A stretch of DNA of 64,000 bases from Falsirhodobacter sp. alg1 (GCF_000739715.2 NZ_BBJC02000003.1:16889-80888), one strand, 5' to 3'. Counted from the stretch's first letter, positions 17,123 through 26,912 are shown. Translations and numbers: made by a program. The notes: generated by a model from the sequence alone, not told the origin.

Positions 17123-18235
17123 TCAGCGCTCCTTCGGGTCAAGGCTGTCGCGCAGGCCATCGCCAAGGAAGTTCAGCGCGAACAGGATCACGGTCAGTGT
17201 CGCGGCCGGTCCGAACAGCAGCCACGGGGCCCCGCGCATGTTCTGCGCGCCCTCGGAAATCAGAAGGCCAAGCGATGTCATCGGATCCTGGACCCCAAGG
17301 CCGAGGAACGACAGCAGGCTTTCGGCCAGAATGGCCTTGGGCACCAGCAGCGTGACAAAGACGATCACCGGACCCAGTGCGTTCGGGATGATGTGCCGAC
17401 GCAGAATCCCCGAACGTGTGGCCCCCATAGCCTCGGCCGCCTGAACGAACTCGCGCCGTTTGAGGCTGAGCGTCTGGCCGCGGACGATGCGCGCCATATC
17501 CAGCCATTCTGTGGCGCCGATGGCGATGAAGATGATGAACAGGCTTCGCCCGAAAAACACCAGCAGCAGAATGACGAAGAAGATGAAGGGCAGCGAATAG
17601 AGGATATCCACGATCCGCATCATGACGTTATCCACGCGCCCGCCCAGATAGCCCGAGATCGCGCCATAGGCCACGCCCAGCACCAGCGCCATGGCCGACG
17701 CCAGAAGGCCGATTGCCAGCGAGATGCGGACGCCGATCAGGATGCGCGAGAGCATGTCACGACCGAGGTTGTCCGTGCCCAGCAGGAAATAGTTGCGATC
17801 GACCGTCACCGTCAGCGTGCCGGTCATCCCGTCATCGGCCAGCTCCAGCTGCGGATTTGTGAACTGGTCCGAACGCTCGAAATAGCGGGTGATCCGCGTA
17901 TCGATGGGCTGGTCGGAGCGGACGGCGACGGTGGCCGTCTGGCCTTCAACCTCGGCCCCCACGGCCTCTACACGGGCGCGGCGGATCAGGCTCTCGATGG
18001 CCGGTTCGATCTCTTCTGCGCGGGGATAGGCCTCGAGGCTGGGCGGCACGCGCACATATTGCTGATAGATCTGCCCGTAGGGGTGGGGAGAGATCATCGG
18101 CCCGAAAATACCGGCAAGGCCCAGTACGATCAGCACGATCAGGCTGGTGACAGCGGCCCGGTTGGCGCGCAGACGGCGCCAGGCATCCTGCCACAGAGAG
18201 CGGCTGGGCGCCGCGTTTGTTGTTGCATCAGTCAT
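17123..18235 (-). CDS. oppC: Oligopeptide ABC transporter permease OppC
   Basis: A 370-residue inner-membrane permease of the binding-protein-dependent transport family. After the first membrane helix (LIVLIVLGLAGIFGP) comes an extracytoplasmic segment of roughly 110 residues, larger than in E. coli OppC (302 residues). Then come LLGTDNLGRDMLSRIL and the remaining helices, with the EAA loop around EFVQAAEAMGATRSGIL contacting the ATPase. The start at 18235 overlaps the oppB stop by eight bases, consistent with coupling. The enlarged external loop is common in alphaproteobacterial homologues, to my knowledge. Confidence 0.92.
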   Translation of the reverse strand: MTDATTNAAPSRSLWQDAWRRLRANRAAVTSLIVLIVLGLAGIFGPMISPHPYGQIYQQYVRVPPSLEAYPRAEEIEPAIESLIRRARVEAVGAEVEGQTATVAVRSDQPIDTRITRYFERSDQFTNPQLELADDGMTGTLTVTVDRNYFLLGTDNLGRDMLSRILIGVRISLAIGLLASAMALVLGVAYGAISGYLGGRVDNVMMRIVDILYSLPFIFFVILLLVFFGRSLFIIFIAIGATEWLDMARIVRGQTLSLKRREFVQAAEAMGATRSGILRRHIIPNALGPVIVFVTLLVPKAILAESLLSFLGLGVQDPMTSLGLLISEGAQNMRGAPWLLFGPAATLTVILFALNFLGDGLRDSLDPKER

Positions 18236-19151
18236 AACGTACCCTCGGGTCCAGCCACGCATAGGCAAGGTCGACGAGCAGGTTGAACAGGACCACGAAG
18301 ACCGCGATCACGACAACCGTTCCCATCACCAGCGTGTAATCGCGCCCAAGCGCACCTTGCACGAAATATCGCCCGATACCGGGCAGTCCGAAAATCGTCT
18401 CCACAACGACCGACCCCGTCAGCAGTGCGGCGGCGGTTGGCCCGAGGTAGGAAACGGTCGGCAGCATCGCGGCGCGCAGGGCATGGACCCCCACGACTAC
18501 GCGACCCGGCAGACCATAGGCTCGGGCAGTCCGCACGTGGTTGGCACGCAGGGCCTCCACCGTGGCGCCCCGTACCAGACGGGCAATCACGGCCACCTGG
18601 GGCAGGGCCAGCGTCACGATCGGCAGGATCCAGTAGGCGGGGTTCGAATCCGACCAGCCGCCTGCCGGCAGAATTCCCAGAACGACACCGAACAGCAGGC
18701 TGAGCAGCGGAGCGATGACGAAATTCGGGGTGGTGATCCCGAGCGTCGCAATCGCGACGATCGCATTGTCCAGCCACGAGTTCTGGCGAAGTGCCGCAAC
18801 CGCACCAAGGAATGTCCCCATGATGGCCGCGGCCAGCAGGGCCAGGCTGCCAAGCAGGATCGACACGGGCAACCCCTGGGCAAACAGATCGTTCACCGAA
18901 AAGTCACGCCGCGTGAAGCTTGGCCCGAGATCCCCCTGCACGAGATTGCCCAGATAGATCAGATACTGTTGCCACAACGGGGCGTCCAGATTGTACGCGC
19001 GCTGCAAGTTTGCAAGAATCAGCGGATCGAGAGGGCGTTCCAGATCGAACGGCCCCCCCGGCGCGATGCGGATCGCGAAGAAGGTCAGCGTCACGATGAT
19101 AAAGATCGTCGGGATTGCACTGGCCATCCGTCGCAAGGTGTAACCAAGCAT
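18228..19151 (-). CDS. oppB: Oligopeptide ABC transporter permease OppB
   Basis: A 307-residue membrane permease with very close correspondence to E. coli OppB (306 residues): an N-terminal helix after MLGYTLRRM, the periplasmic block RIAPGGPFDLERPL, QGDLGPSFTRRDFSVNDL and the EAA loop at HVRTARAYGLPGRVVVGVHAL. The ATG at 19151 has GTAGG-like bases upstream and matches the family start; a TTG five codons earlier is also in frame. It forms the transmembrane channel with OppC. It sits 56 bases after oppA, from which it is separated by a hairpin that probably lowers its expression. Confidence 0.93.
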   Translation of the reverse strand: MLGYTLRRMASAIPTIFIIVTLTFFAIRIAPGGPFDLERPLDPLILANLQRAYNLDAPLWQQYLIYLGNLVQGDLGPSFTRRDFSVNDLFAQGLPVSILLGSLALLAAAIMGTFLGAVAALRQNSWLDNAIVAIATLGITTPNFVIAPLLSLLFGVVLGILPAGGWSDSNPAYWILPIVTLALPQVAVIARLVRGATVEALRANHVRTARAYGLPGRVVVGVHALRAAMLPTVSYLGPTAAALLTGSVVVETIFGLPGIGRYFVQGALGRDYTLVMGTVVVIAVFVVLFNLLVDLAYAWLDPRVRYD

Positions 19152-19175
19152 CGAATACCTACTCAAATAAGGAAG

Positions 19176-19201
19176 AAGGGCGAACCTGGTGATCCGCCCT
19201 T
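19176..19201 (-). terminator. Hairpin between oppA and oppB
   Basis: AAGGGCG at 19176-19182 pairs with CGCCCTT at 19195-19201, starting seven bases after the oppA stop, without a T-run. Partial terminators or mRNA-stabilising hairpins after the binding-protein gene are known in many ABC operons and keep the binding protein in excess. That role is inferred here. Confidence 0.5.
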
Positions 19202-19207
19202 GTAAGA

Positions 19208-20785
19208 TCAGTTAAGCGAAAGCCACTGGGTCAGGTGATCGTTCAGCAGGTTATCGTGGTACCCTTCGACGTTCGACGCCACAAGGGCGCGCGAGGAGTA
19301 CGAAAGGATCGGGATGATCGGCTGTTGATCCAGCAGGAGCTTTTCGGCGTCGGACAGAACGTTCGCACGTTCGGTCAGGTCGGTGGTGGCTGCAGCCTTG
19401 GCCATCAGCGCATCGTAATCGGGGTTTTTCCAGCGGGGATAGTTGAAGGGCGTATCGCTGGTGTACAGCATCAGGAAGTTCTGCGGATCGTCGTAATCAC
19501 CGATCCAGCCGGCACGGGCGACGTCAAACTGCCCGCCTTCCCGCAGGTAGTTGAAGTAGGTCGTGCCTTCGACTTCGTTCAGCGTGGCGTTCACGCCGAT
19601 GTTCTTCAGCATGTCGGCAACGGCTGCCATGGTGTTCTTGTTGTTCTCGGAGGTGTTGTAGCGCAGCTCGATTGTCAGGCTGCCCGGTGCCACGCCTGCT
19701 TCTTCCAGCAGTTCCTTGGCTTCGTCCTCACGGTCGAACAGGTCGGTGTCGGCATAATCGACAGTGATGCCACCATCGACATAGTTGGAGATTCCGGGCG
19801 GAACCAACGTGTAGCTTGGCAGCATCGTGCCGGCCCAGACCTGCTCTGCGATGAAATCACGGTCGATCGCCATCGACAGCGCCTTGCGGACGCGGGCATC
19901 CTTCAGCGGGCTACCTTCGGCGCCTTTGATGGGCAGGTAGAATGTGCCCAGATAGGGAGAGACGTGCAGCGCATCAGCCAGGTTCGCCTTGACGTAATCC
20001 ATCTGTTCGCCCGGTACGTCGGAACAGATCGAGACTTCGCTGGCCTGGAAGCGGCGCATACAGGCCGAGATATCGTCGAAGGGGATCCAGTTGACCCGAT
20101 CGATGGCCACCTTGTCCGCGTTGTAGTAATTCGGGTTCTTCACCATGACCAGTTTGTCATTCGGGGTGAAGGAGTCCAGCATGTAGGCCCCGTTGGTGAC
20201 CATGTTGCCCGCGCGGGTGAACTGGTTGCCGAATTCGTCAACCGATGCCTTGTGGACGGGCAGGGCGGATTGGTGGGTCAGCAGCTGGATGAAATAGGGG
20301 GTCGGGTTTTCAAGCGTGATTTCGAGCGTCTTGTCGTCGATCGCGCGAACGCCGAGCTGGTCCAGCGGCATGTTGCCACCGGCAACCGCTTCACCGTTCT
20401 TGATCGGGAACAGGATGGAGGCATAGCCCGCCGCGGTTGCCGGATCCATGATCCGGTGCAGGGAGTAATCGAAATCATTCGCGGTGACGGGGTCGCCGTT
20501 CGACCATTTCGCATCGCGCATATGGAAGGTGTAGACCGTACCATCCTCGCTGATGTCCCAGCTTTCGGCCATGCCGGGGATGACTTTGCCATCGGCATCG
20601 ACGGTTGCCAGGCCTTCAAGCAGGTCATTCAGGACCCGGCTTTCGGAGACGGTCTGGGTCTGGTGCGGATCAAGCGAGGCGGGATCGGTGTCATTGCCAC
20701 GGTTCATCACCGTTTCCGCCGAAGCCGCAGCCACGCTTAGCACAAGCGCCAAGGCTGACGCGGTAAGCAAATCGCGTTTTTTCAT
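19208..20785 (-). CDS. oppA: Oligopeptide-binding periplasmic protein OppA
   Basis: A 525-residue periplasmic solute-binding protein (family 5) that captures oligopeptides for the OppBC channel. The signal peptide [23 protein letters not shown] is followed by the mature start [21 protein letters not shown]. Further hallmarks are [34 protein letters not shown] and [14 protein letters not shown], as in E. coli OppA. The start at 20785 gives a proper signal sequence and has GGGAG upstream; the 27-residue extension has none. It is first in the operon oppA-oppB-oppC-oppDF. A perfect inverted repeat lies 26 bases upstream. Confidence 0.94.
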   Translation of the reverse strand: MKKRDLLTASALALVLSVAAASAETVMNRGNDTDPASLDPHQTQTVSESRVLNDLLEGLATVDADGKVIPGMAESWDISEDGTVYTFHMRDAKWSNGDPVTANDFDYSLHRIMDPATAAGYASILFPIKNGEAVAGGNMPLDQLGVRAIDDKTLEITLENPTPYFIQLLTHQSALPVHKASVDEFGNQFTRAGNMVTNGAYMLDSFTPNDKLVMVKNPNYYNADKVAIDRVNWIPFDDISACMRRFQASEVSICSDVPGEQMDYVKANLADALHVSPYLGTFYLPIKGAEGSPLKDARVRKALSMAIDRDFIAEQVWAGTMLPSYTLVPPGISNYVDGGITVDYADTDLFDREDEAKELLEEAGVAPGSLTIELRYNTSENNKNTMAAVADMLKNIGVNATLNEVEGTTYFNYLREGGQFDVARAGWIGDYDDPQNFLMLYTSDTPFNYPRWKNPDYDALMAKAAATTDLTERANVLSDAEKLLLDQQPIIPILSYSSRALVASNVEGYHDNLLNDHLTQWLSLN

Positions 20786-20810
20786 TTTTTTGTAGTCTCC
20801 CTGATGGTCG

Positions 20811-20834
20811 GAAATTGCGGTTTTTGGCAATTTC
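20811..20834. promoter_or_regulatory. Perfect inverted repeat upstream of oppA
   Basis: GAAATTGC at 20811-20818 is mirrored exactly by GCAATTTC at 20827-20834 with an eight-base spacer. It is located between the divergent oppA and tex genes and 26 bases from the oppA start. It could be an operator for a dimeric regulator or a hairpin in the oppA leader. A TTGACT hexamer reading toward oppA lies just upstream (about 20844-20839). Function is unknown. Confidence 0.4.
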
Positions 20835-20950
20835 ACGCTCCAAGTCAATCGTGCGAGAGGTGTCATCGCAAGGTAAACGTCGCGTCAAGGCGTATCCTTG
20901 CCGTTCCATTGATTGAGGGGCTAAGATACAGGCCGGAAACGGAGCCTTTG

Positions 20951-23239
20951 ATGACATCTGAAACAACCCGTCGCATTCCCCATATCATCGCGGCCGAGAT
21001 CGGCGCAGAACCGCGGCAGGCGCTTGCTGCCATCGACCTGCTGGACGGAGGTGCCACGGTCCCTTTCGTTGCCCGCTACCGTAAGGAAATGACGGGCGGG
21101 CTTGACGATTCGCAGTTGCGCCTTCTGTCGGAGCGTCTGGGATATCTGCGAGAGCTGGAGGCACGCCGTACCGCCATTCTCGGATCCATCCGCGATCAGG
21201 GCAAGCTGGATGCCGCGCTTGAGGGGCGGATCGCTGCCGTTATGACCAAGGCAGAGCTGGAAGATATCTATCTTCCCTACAAACCGAAGCGACGGACCCG
21301 TGCGATGATCGCGCGGGAAAACGGCCTTGGACCGCTGGCCGAGGGTATTCTGGCCGATCGCAGCGCCGATCCCGAGGCGCTCGCGGCCGGATATCTGACC
21401 GAAGCGGTTGCCGACATAAAATCGGCACTGGAGGGTGCGCGCGATATCGTGGCCGAGGGTCTGGCCGAGAATGCCACCCTTCTGGGGCGCCTGCGCAGCC
21501 ATATGGCCGAAGAGGGCCGCGTGACCGCCCGCGTGGTGGCGGGGAAGGAAGCCGAAGGAGCCAAGTTCTCCGACTATTTCGCGCATGATGAACCCTTCGG
21601 CAAAGCGGCGGGCCACCGTGTTCTGGCCATGATGCGAGGCCGCAACGAAGGTATCCTAAGCCTTGATCTTTCGGTGGAGCCGGAGGCCGCAAGGGGGCAG
21701 AGCCGTGCCGAGGGCATGGCTGCTGCCGCACTGGAGGCCAAGGGAGCCGGCGCGGGGGACCGCTGGCTGCGCGAGGCGGCGGCCTGGGCATGGCGGGTGA
21801 AACTGCGGACCTCGCTGACACTAGATCTGATGGGGGATCTGCGCGCGCGGGCCGAGGCCGAGGCGATCAATGTCTTTGCCCGCAACCTGAAGGATCTGCT
21901 GCTGGCCGCACCTGCGGGCGGCAAGGCCACCCTGGGCCTTGATCCGGGCATCCGCACGGGCTGCAAGCTGGCTGTTGTGGATGCGACGGGCAAGGTGCTG
22001 GAAACATCGACGATCTATCCGTTCCAGCCCAAAAACGATCTGCGCGGGGCCTCGGCCGAAATTGCCCGCCTGATCCGCGCCCATGGTGTTGCGCTGGTTG
22101 CGATCGGCAACGGCACGGCCAGCCGCGAATCCGAACGGCTTGTGGCGGATGTGATTTCGGGCCTGCCCGGGGCAAAGCCCACGAAGGTGATCGTGTCAGA
22201 GGCGGGCGCGTCGGTCTATTCCGCCTCTGAGCTGGCTGCAAAGGAATTTCCCGATCTTGATGTGTCGTTGCGGGGGGCCGTATCCATCGCGCGCCGCTTG
22301 CAGGACCCGCTGGCGGAGCTGGTGAAGATTGAGCCGAAAAGCATCGGCGTCGGGCAGTATCAGCACGACGTGGATCAGAACCGCCTGTCCCGGCAGCTGG
22401 ATGCCGTGGTCGAGGATGCGGTGAACGCGGTGGGGGTCGATCTCAACACCGCATCGTCTGCCTTGCTGGCACGGGTTTCGGGGCTGGGCGCATCGCTGGC
22501 GGATGCGATCGTGCTGCACCGCGATTCTGCGGGGGCTTTCCGGTCACGCCGAGAGTTGCTGAAGGTGCCGCGCCTTGGCCCGAAAGCCTATGAGCAGGCG
22601 GCCGGGTTCCTGCGGATTGCCGATGGCAAGGAGCCGCTGGATGCCTCGTCGGTCCACCCCGAGGCCTATGATGTCGCGCGGCGGATCGTGGCCGCCTGCG
22701 GGCGCGACCTGCGGTCGGTCATGGGGGATGCCGGTGCGCTGCAGGCCCTGAACCCGCGCGATTTCATTGATGACCGGTTCGGTCTGCCGACGGTGAGGGA
22801 TATTCTGGCAGAGCTGGAAAAGCCCGGCCGCGATCCACGCCCCGAGTTCCGGACCGCGACCTTTGCCGAGGGTGTCGATACCATCGGGGATCTGAAGCCC
22901 GGCATGCTGCTGGAGGGGACGGTCACGAATGTGGCGGCCTTTGGTGCCTTTGTGGATATCGGCGTGCATCAGGACGGGCTGGTCCACGTCAGCCAGTTGG
23001 CGGACCGCTTCGTCAAGGACCCGCATGAGGTGGTGAAGGCCGGCGATGTCGTGAAGGTGCGGGTGACCGAGGTGGATGCCCCTCGCAAGCGCATCGGCCT
23101 GACCATGCGCAAGGATGGCGCCCCGATCGAGGCCCCGCGCCCGCCGAAGGATCGTGTGCGCGGCCCATCCAAAGCGGCCCCGAAGGAAGCGGCTTCGGGC
23201 AATGCCTTTGCCGACGCGCTCAAGGGGTTCGGCAGGTAA
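20951..23239 (+). CDS. tex: RNA-binding transcription accessory protein Tex
   Basis: A 762-residue cytoplasmic nucleic-acid-binding protein of the Tex/Spt6 family, linked to transcription and RNA turnover. Domains in order are the N-terminal helical region with [14 protein letters not shown], the YqgF-like RNase-H fold ([17 protein letters not shown], about residues 330-450), tandem helix-hairpin-helix motifs ([20 protein letters not shown] and [12 protein letters not shown]) and a C-terminal S1 domain ([22 protein letters not shown]). The ATG at 20951 follows GGAG and matches the family N-terminus; the frame upstream to 20804 is not supported. A strong bidirectional terminator follows. Confidence 0.95.
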   Translation: MTSETTRRIPHIIAAEIGAEPRQALAAIDLLDGGATVPFVARYRKEMTGGLDDSQLRLLSERLGYLRELEARRTAILGSIRDQGKLDAALEGRIAAVMTKAELEDIYLPYKPKRRTRAMIARENGLGPLAEGILADRSADPEALAAGYLTEAVADIKSALEGARDIVAEGLAENATLLGRLRSHMAEEGRVTARVVAGKEAEGAKFSDYFAHDEPFGKAAGHRVLAMMRGRNEGILSLDLSVEPEAARGQSRAEGMAAAALEAKGAGAGDRWLREAAAWAWRVKLRTSLTLDLMGDLRARAEAEAINVFARNLKDLLLAAPAGGKATLGLDPGIRTGCKLAVVDATGKVLETSTIYPFQPKNDLRGASAEIARLIRAHGVALVAIGNGTASRESERLVADVISGLPGAKPTKVIVSEAGASVYSASELAAKEFPDLDVSLRGAVSIARRLQDPLAELVKIEPKSIGVGQYQHDVDQNRLSRQLDAVVEDAVNAVGVDLNTASSALLARVSGLGASLADAIVLHRDSAGAFRSRRELLKVPRLGPKAYEQAAGFLRIADGKEPLDASSVHPEAYDVARRIVAACGRDLRSVMGDAGALQALNPRDFIDDRFGLPTVRDILAELEKPGRDPRPEFRTATFAEGVDTIGDLKPGMLLEGTVTNVAAFGAFVDIGVHQDGLVHVSQLADRFVKDPHEVVKAGDVVKVRVTEVDAPRKRIGLTMRKDGAPIEAPRPPKDRVRGPSKAAPKEAASGNAFADALKGFGR

Positions 23240-23241
23240 AC

Positions 23242-23273
23242 AAAAAGGGCGGCCCCGCGGGGCCGCCCTTTTT
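23242..23273. terminator. Bidirectional intrinsic terminator (tex / ssb)
   Basis: A 15-base arm of five A's, GGGCGGCCCC at 23242-23256 is mirrored exactly at 23259-23273 and ends in five T's. The arms lie between the convergent tex and ssb stop codons, so each strand reads GC stem then T-run. A two-base centre means the top pairs must open to form a loop. Confidence 0.92.
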
Positions 23274-23276
23274 CGA

Positions 23277-23795
23277 TCAGAACGGGATTTCGTCGTCGAA
23301 ATCTGCTCCGCGTCCGCCGCCCGAGGATTGGCCGCCACCGTGACGCGAGCCACCGCCGCTGCGTCCGCCATCATCGTAATCATAGCCGCCCGACGAGCCG
23401 CCGCGATCATCGTAACCGCCACCACCCGAGGAGCCGCCACCGTCACGGCCATCCAGCAGGGTCAATTCGCTGCGGAAGGGGCGCAGGACGACTTCGGTCG
23501 AATAGCGGTCGGCGCCGGATTGGTCCTGCCATTTGCGGGTTTCCAACTGGCCTTCGATATAAACTTTCGACCCTTTGCGCAGGTATTGCTCCGCAATCTT
23601 ACCCAGCGGTTCGGAGAAAATGGCAACCGAATGCCATTCGGTCCGCTCCTTCCGCTCTCCCGATGCCTTGTCGCGCCAGTTTTCCGATGTGGCAATGCGC
23701 AGGTTTACGACGCGACCGCCATTCTGGAAGCTGCGCACTTCCGGATCGCGGCCCAGATTGCCGACGATGATAACCTTGTTGACCGAACCCGCCAT
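23277..23795 (-). CDS. ssb: Single-stranded DNA-binding protein
   Basis: A 172-residue SSB that coats single-stranded DNA in replication, repair and recombination. The OB fold occupies about residues 1-110 ([46 protein letters not shown]). A glycine/serine/aspartate-rich repetitive linker follows (about 120-163). The terminal DFDDEIPF is the standard acidic tip that recruits partner proteins. The start at 23795 follows GGGAGG; ten extra in-frame residues upstream are not family-like. It is divergent from the transglycosylase gene. I looked for an alphaproteobacterial LexA site in the shared spacer and did not find one. Confidence 0.96.
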   Translation of the reverse strand: MAGSVNKVIIVGNLGRDPEVRSFQNGGRVVNLRIATSENWRDKASGERKERTEWHSVAIFSEPLGKIAEQYLRKGSKVYIEGQLETRKWQDQSGADRYSTEVVLRPFRSELTLLDGRDGGGSSGGGGYDDRGGSSGGYDYDDGGRSGGGSRHGGGQSSGGGRGADFDDEIPF

Positions 23796-23943
23796 GCGCG
23801 AACCTCCCGTAATCGGTTTGAACACTGGGATTACACGGCCCGTCGCCGTGCCGCAAGCGAACGGTTTCCGCCGATCGCGGCCTGCACTCTTTCCACGTCG
23901 CGGGTTTCATGTATTCTGCGCGCGAATAAGACGGGGCAGGGCC

Positions 23944-24543
23944 ATGAAGGCAATCAGGTTTGCGGCAATGGCCGTATTGATGGCGGGAAGTGCGCAGGCC
24001 GAAGGGATTTTCGGTGCCACGCCCGGCGTTTCGCGGCAGGCATCGCAGTTCCAGGTTCTCGATAGCCGGGCATCCAGCCAGTATTCCGGATCGACACGCC
24101 TTCGCCCCGCCTCCGAAAAGGAAGAGCCGAAGGCGGCAATGTCCGTGACAACGGCAACGCCACGCTATTCCGGCCAGTACCGCGGGCAATATCTGGAAAC
24201 GGCGCGCAGTGCCGCGCGTAAGTACAACGTGCCCGAAGATCTGTTTCTGCGGTTGATCCAGCAGGAATCCGGCTGGAACCCGAATGCGGTTTCATCGAAG
24301 GGCGCACGGGGACTGGCGCAATTGATGCCTGGCACGGCGGCATTGATCGGGGCGCGGATCGATGATCCGGTTTCCAATCTGGATGGTGGCGCCAAATATC
24401 TGCGGATGATGTACGACCGTTTCGGCAACTGGACGCATGCGCTTGCGGCCTATAACGCGGGGCCGGTGGCGGTGGAACGCTTTGGCGGCATTCCACCTTA
24501 CGAAGAAACGCAAAACTACGTGCGCGTGATCGCTGGCCGTTAA
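23944..24543 (+). CDS. Lytic murein transglycosylase (SLT domain)
   Basis: A 199-residue exported peptidoglycan-cleaving enzyme. A signal peptide ([19 protein letters not shown]) is followed by a short low-complexity linker and the SLT/lysozyme-like domain (about residues 80-195). The catalytic glutamate is in IQQESGWNP, and [15 protein letters not shown] and ALAAYNAGP are the usual downstream motifs. It cleaves the MurNAc-GlcNAc bond with anhydro ring formation in this family. It is smaller than Slt70 and resembles the compact transglycosylases common in alphaproteobacteria. Its TAA overlaps the serS stop on the other strand as TTAA. Confidence 0.93.
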   Translation: MKAIRFAAMAVLMAGSAQAEGIFGATPGVSRQASQFQVLDSRASSQYSGSTRLRPASEKEEPKAAMSVTTATPRYSGQYRGQYLETARSAARKYNVPEDLFLRLIQQESGWNPNAVSSKGARGLAQLMPGTAALIGARIDDPVSNLDGGAKYLRMMYDRFGNWTHALAAYNAGPVAVERFGGIPPYEETQNYVRVIAGR

Positions 24544-25829
24544 GCCAGCGCCCCTTCTGCTGTGATCCGTGTCTTGCCGCCCAGATAGGGCCAAAGTGCT
24601 TCGGGCAGATCAACGGATCCATCCTCTTGCTGGCCGTTTTCCAGTACGGCGATCAGGCAGCGGCCAACCGCCAGCCCCGAGCCGTTCAGCGTGTGGACAT
24701 ATTCCGGCTTGCCACCCTGCGGGCGGAAGCGGGCGTTCATGCGGCGGGCCTGGAAATCACCGCACACCGATACGGACGAGATTTCGCGATAGGTATTTTG
24801 GCCGGGCAGCCACACTTCCAGATCATGGGTCTTGGTGGCGCCGAATCCAGTATCCCCGGTGCAGAGCAACAGCACGCGATAGGGAAGGCCCAGCTTCTGC
24901 AGCACGGCCTCGGCGCAGCCCGTCATGCGTTCATGCTCGGCGGCAGATTGTTCGGGGGTGGTGATCGACACCATTTCCACCTTCTCGAACTGGTGCTGCC
25001 GCAGCATGCCCGACGTATCCTTGCCCGCGCTGCCCGCCTCGGAACGGAAGCATTGGGACAGGGCTGTCAGGCGGATCGGCAAACGCTCCTCCTCCAGCAC
25101 CTCACCGGCGACGGTATTGGTCAGCGTCACCTCGGACGTGGGGATCAGCCACCAGCCGTTGGTGGTCCGATAGCTGTCTTCGGAGAATTTCGGCAGCTGG
25201 CCCGTGCCGACCATTGCCTCATCCCGCACCAGAACCGGGGTCCATGTTTCGGACAGGCCGTGTTCGTTCACGTGCAGGTCCAGCATCATCTGGCCAAGGG
25301 CCCGGTGCAGCCGCACCACGGCACCGCGCAGCACAACAAAGCGGCTGCCGGACAGCTTGCCGGCGGTCGCAAAATCCAGGCCGTCCGCCGCACCCGTGAT
25401 CTCAAAATGCTCCTTCGGGGTGAAGGAGAATTCGCGCGGCTGGCCCCAGCGGCGCAGTTCCACGTTTTCGTTTTCATCGGCGCCCATCGGCACCTCGGGG
25501 GCAGGGCGGTTCGGCAATGTCATCAGCAGATCGCGCAGGGCGGCATCCTCGGCGGCGGCCTCGGTGTTCAGGCGGGCGATATCGGCCTTTTTCTGTGCGA
25601 CCAAAGCGCGCAGCCGTTCGAACTCCGCCTCATTGCCTGAAGCTTTGGCGGCGCCCACGTCCTTGCTGGCGCGGTTCTGTTCCGCCTGTGCGGTTTCTGC
25701 CGCCAGGATCTTGCTGCGCCGTGCCTCATCCAGAGCCAGCACGCGTGACGACAGCCCGTCCAACCCGCGGCGGGACAGGTCCGCATCAAAAGCGGCGGGG
25801 TTTTCGCGAATGGCGCGAATGTCGTGCAT
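24540..25829 (-). CDS. serS: Seryl-tRNA synthetase
   Basis: A 429-residue cytosolic class II synthetase that charges tRNA-Ser. The N-terminal long antiparallel coiled-coil arm (about residues 25-105) that grips the variable arm of tRNA-Ser is obvious. The catalytic domain shows TSEVTLTN, motif 2 as [24 protein letters not shown] and motif 3 as NGSGLAVGR. The start [15 protein letters not shown] is the canonical one. It is transcribed as a single gene, convergent with the transglycosylase. A serine tRNA gene that it would charge lies at 6474-6563. Confidence 0.97.
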   Translation of the reverse strand: MHDIRAIRENPAAFDADLSRRGLDGLSSRVLALDEARRSKILAAETAQAEQNRASKDVGAAKASGNEAEFERLRALVAQKKADIARLNTEAAAEDAALRDLLMTLPNRPAPEVPMGADENENVELRRWGQPREFSFTPKEHFEITGAADGLDFATAGKLSGSRFVVLRGAVVRLHRALGQMMLDLHVNEHGLSETWTPVLVRDEAMVGTGQLPKFSEDSYRTTNGWWLIPTSEVTLTNTVAGEVLEEERLPIRLTALSQCFRSEAGSAGKDTSGMLRQHQFEKVEMVSITTPEQSAAEHERMTGCAEAVLQKLGLPYRVLLLCTGDTGFGATKTHDLEVWLPGQNTYREISSVSVCGDFQARRMNARFRPQGGKPEYVHTLNGSGLAVGRCLIAVLENGQQEDGSVDLPEALWPYLGGKTRITAEGALA

Positions 25830-25902
25830 GGCTGACTCCTCAGGTGCAAAGTTATGCAGGTTCTATGCCCCATCCCGCGCCACCATGGAACCGTGAAATG
25901 CG

Positions 25903-25927
25903 GGAACCTTGGCGGGCCGGGCCGGTT
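25903..25927 (+). promoter_or_regulatory. Candidate ECF-sigma (EcfG-like) promoter of sodC
   Basis: GGAAC at 25903-25907 is followed 17 bases later by GTT at 25925-25927, fitting the alphaproteobacterial general-stress consensus GGAAC-N16/17-GTT. It would start transcription about 25 bases before the sodC ATG. The match is short and could be chance; many Rhodobacter-type genomes lack EcfG, so another extracytoplasmic-function sigma is possible. Confidence 0.35.
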
Positions 25928-25958
25928 ATCCCCCCAGACAATCCGAGGAGGATCGACG

Positions 25959-26453
25959 ATGAAACGCATCGCTGCCCTTGTGGCAACCTGTGTCCCGCTT
26001 CTGGCGCTGCCCACCTATGCCCAGGATATGCCGACCCCGAAAGAGGCCACTTTCGTGAATACGGATGGGGAAAACATCGGTACCGCCGAAATACGGCCCG
26101 TCGGGGAGGGTGTGCTGATATCTGTCGACATCAAGGATCTGCCCGAAGGACCGCTGAGCCTTCACGTCCATGAAACGGGCAGTTGCGAAGGCGATTTCAA
26201 ATCGGCGGGCGGACATTACAACCCGACCGGCGTCACCCACGGGTTCTTCAGTGATACGGGCCCCCACGCCGGTGACATGCCCAACCAGTCGGTGAACGAG
26301 GATGGCGAGATGGTGGCAGAAGTGCTGAACACCATGATCCCGTTCGATGATATGTCCGGCAAGGCGCTGGTGGTCCATGATGGCCCTGACGATTACGTGA
26401 GCGATCCTGCCGGAAATGCGGGCAATCGCATTGCCTGCGCCGTTATCGAATAA
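25959..26453 (+). CDS. sodC: Periplasmic Cu,Zn superoxide dismutase
   Basis: A 164-residue exported enzyme converting superoxide to oxygen and hydrogen peroxide. The signal peptide MKRIAALVATCVPLLALPTYAQ precedes the beta-barrel. Copper ligands are His69 and His71 (LHVHETG), His86 (GGHYNP) and His140 (VVHDGPDDY). Zinc ligands are His86, His94, His103 and Asp106 (GPHAGDMPN). The disulfide pair is Cys76 and Cys160, and the guiding arginine is in GNAGNRIAC. All catalytic residues are present. The ATG at 25959 has a strong GAGGAGG site. It is a single gene with a strong hairpin just past its stop. Confidence 0.96.
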   Translation: MKRIAALVATCVPLLALPTYAQDMPTPKEATFVNTDGENIGTAEIRPVGEGVLISVDIKDLPEGPLSLHVHETGSCEGDFKSAGGHYNPTGVTHGFFSDTGPHAGDMPNQSVNEDGEMVAEVLNTMIPFDDMSGKALVVHDGPDDYVSDPAGNAGNRIACAVIE

Positions 26454-26461
26454 AACGTCAT

Positions 26462-26485
26462 ATGCACCGGTTTGATCCGGTGCAT
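26462..26485 (+). terminator. Hairpin downstream of sodC
   Basis: ATGCACCGG at 26462-26470 pairs perfectly with CCGGTGCAT at 26477-26485 across TTTGAT, eight bases past the sodC stop. No T-run follows, so termination is uncertain; it may instead block 3' decay. Confidence 0.5.
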
Positions 26486-26523
26486 CCTGCCGTGTTGGCA
26501 CGCGCTTGCGTTCCATGGGGGGC

Positions 26524-26564
26524 GGGGCTAGGGTGCGCCACCGTAATTATCGGGGCGCAGCCCC
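26524..26564 (+). promoter_or_regulatory. Structured leader hairpin before yajC
   Basis: GGGGC (26524-26528) pairs with GCCCC (26560-26564); inside it TGCGCC, one bulged A and CCG (26534-26543) pair with CGG-GGCGCA (26551-26559) around a TAATTAT loop. The structure ends 21 bases before the yajC ATG. It could be a leader affecting yajC-secD-secF expression or a terminator remnant; there is no T-run. Confidence 0.4.
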
Positions 26565-26585
26565 TGTCTGAGCCGAGGATAGCCC

Positions 26586-26912
26586 ATGTTCGCAACCCCC
26601 GCTTTCGCCCAATCAGCCACCGCCGGTGGAGCCATGGGCGCCATCAGCAGCTTTGTCCCGCTGATCCTGATTTTCGCCATCATGTATTTCCTGCTGATCC
26701 GTCCGCAGCAGAAAAAGGTCAAACAGCACCGTGCCATGGTCGAAGCGTTGCGCCGTGGTGATCAGGTTCTGACCCAGGGCGGGATCCTTGGAAAAGTGAC
26801 CCATGTGGGCGAAGGCAATGAAGTCACGGTGGAAATCGCCGAGGGCGTCAAGGTCAAGGTCCTGCGCAGCACGATCGCGCAAGTGATTTCCAAAACCGAA
26901 CCCGTCGCCTGA
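26586..26912 (+). CDS. yajC: Preprotein translocase subunit YajC
   Basis: A 108-residue inner-membrane protein that associates with SecDF and the holotranslocon. A short N-terminal segment is followed by one strong membrane helix (SSFVPLILIFAIMYFLLIRP) and the family signature IRPQQKKVKQH. The cytoplasmic domain then has LRRGDQVLTQGGILGKV, the canonical YajC motif. The gene is first in the conserved yajC-secD-secF order, 32 bases before secD. Confidence 0.96.
   Translation: MFATPAFAQSATAGGAMGAISSFVPLILIFAIMYFLLIRPQQKKVKQHRAMVEALRRGDQVLTQGGILGKVTHVGEGNEVTVEIAEGVKVKVLRSTIAQVISKTEPVA

Noticed and set aside
23796-23943. SOS (LexA) box upstream of ssb
   Set aside because: I looked for GAAC-N7-GAAC or GTTC-N7-GTTC in the spacer; only single GAAC words occur at wrong spacing.
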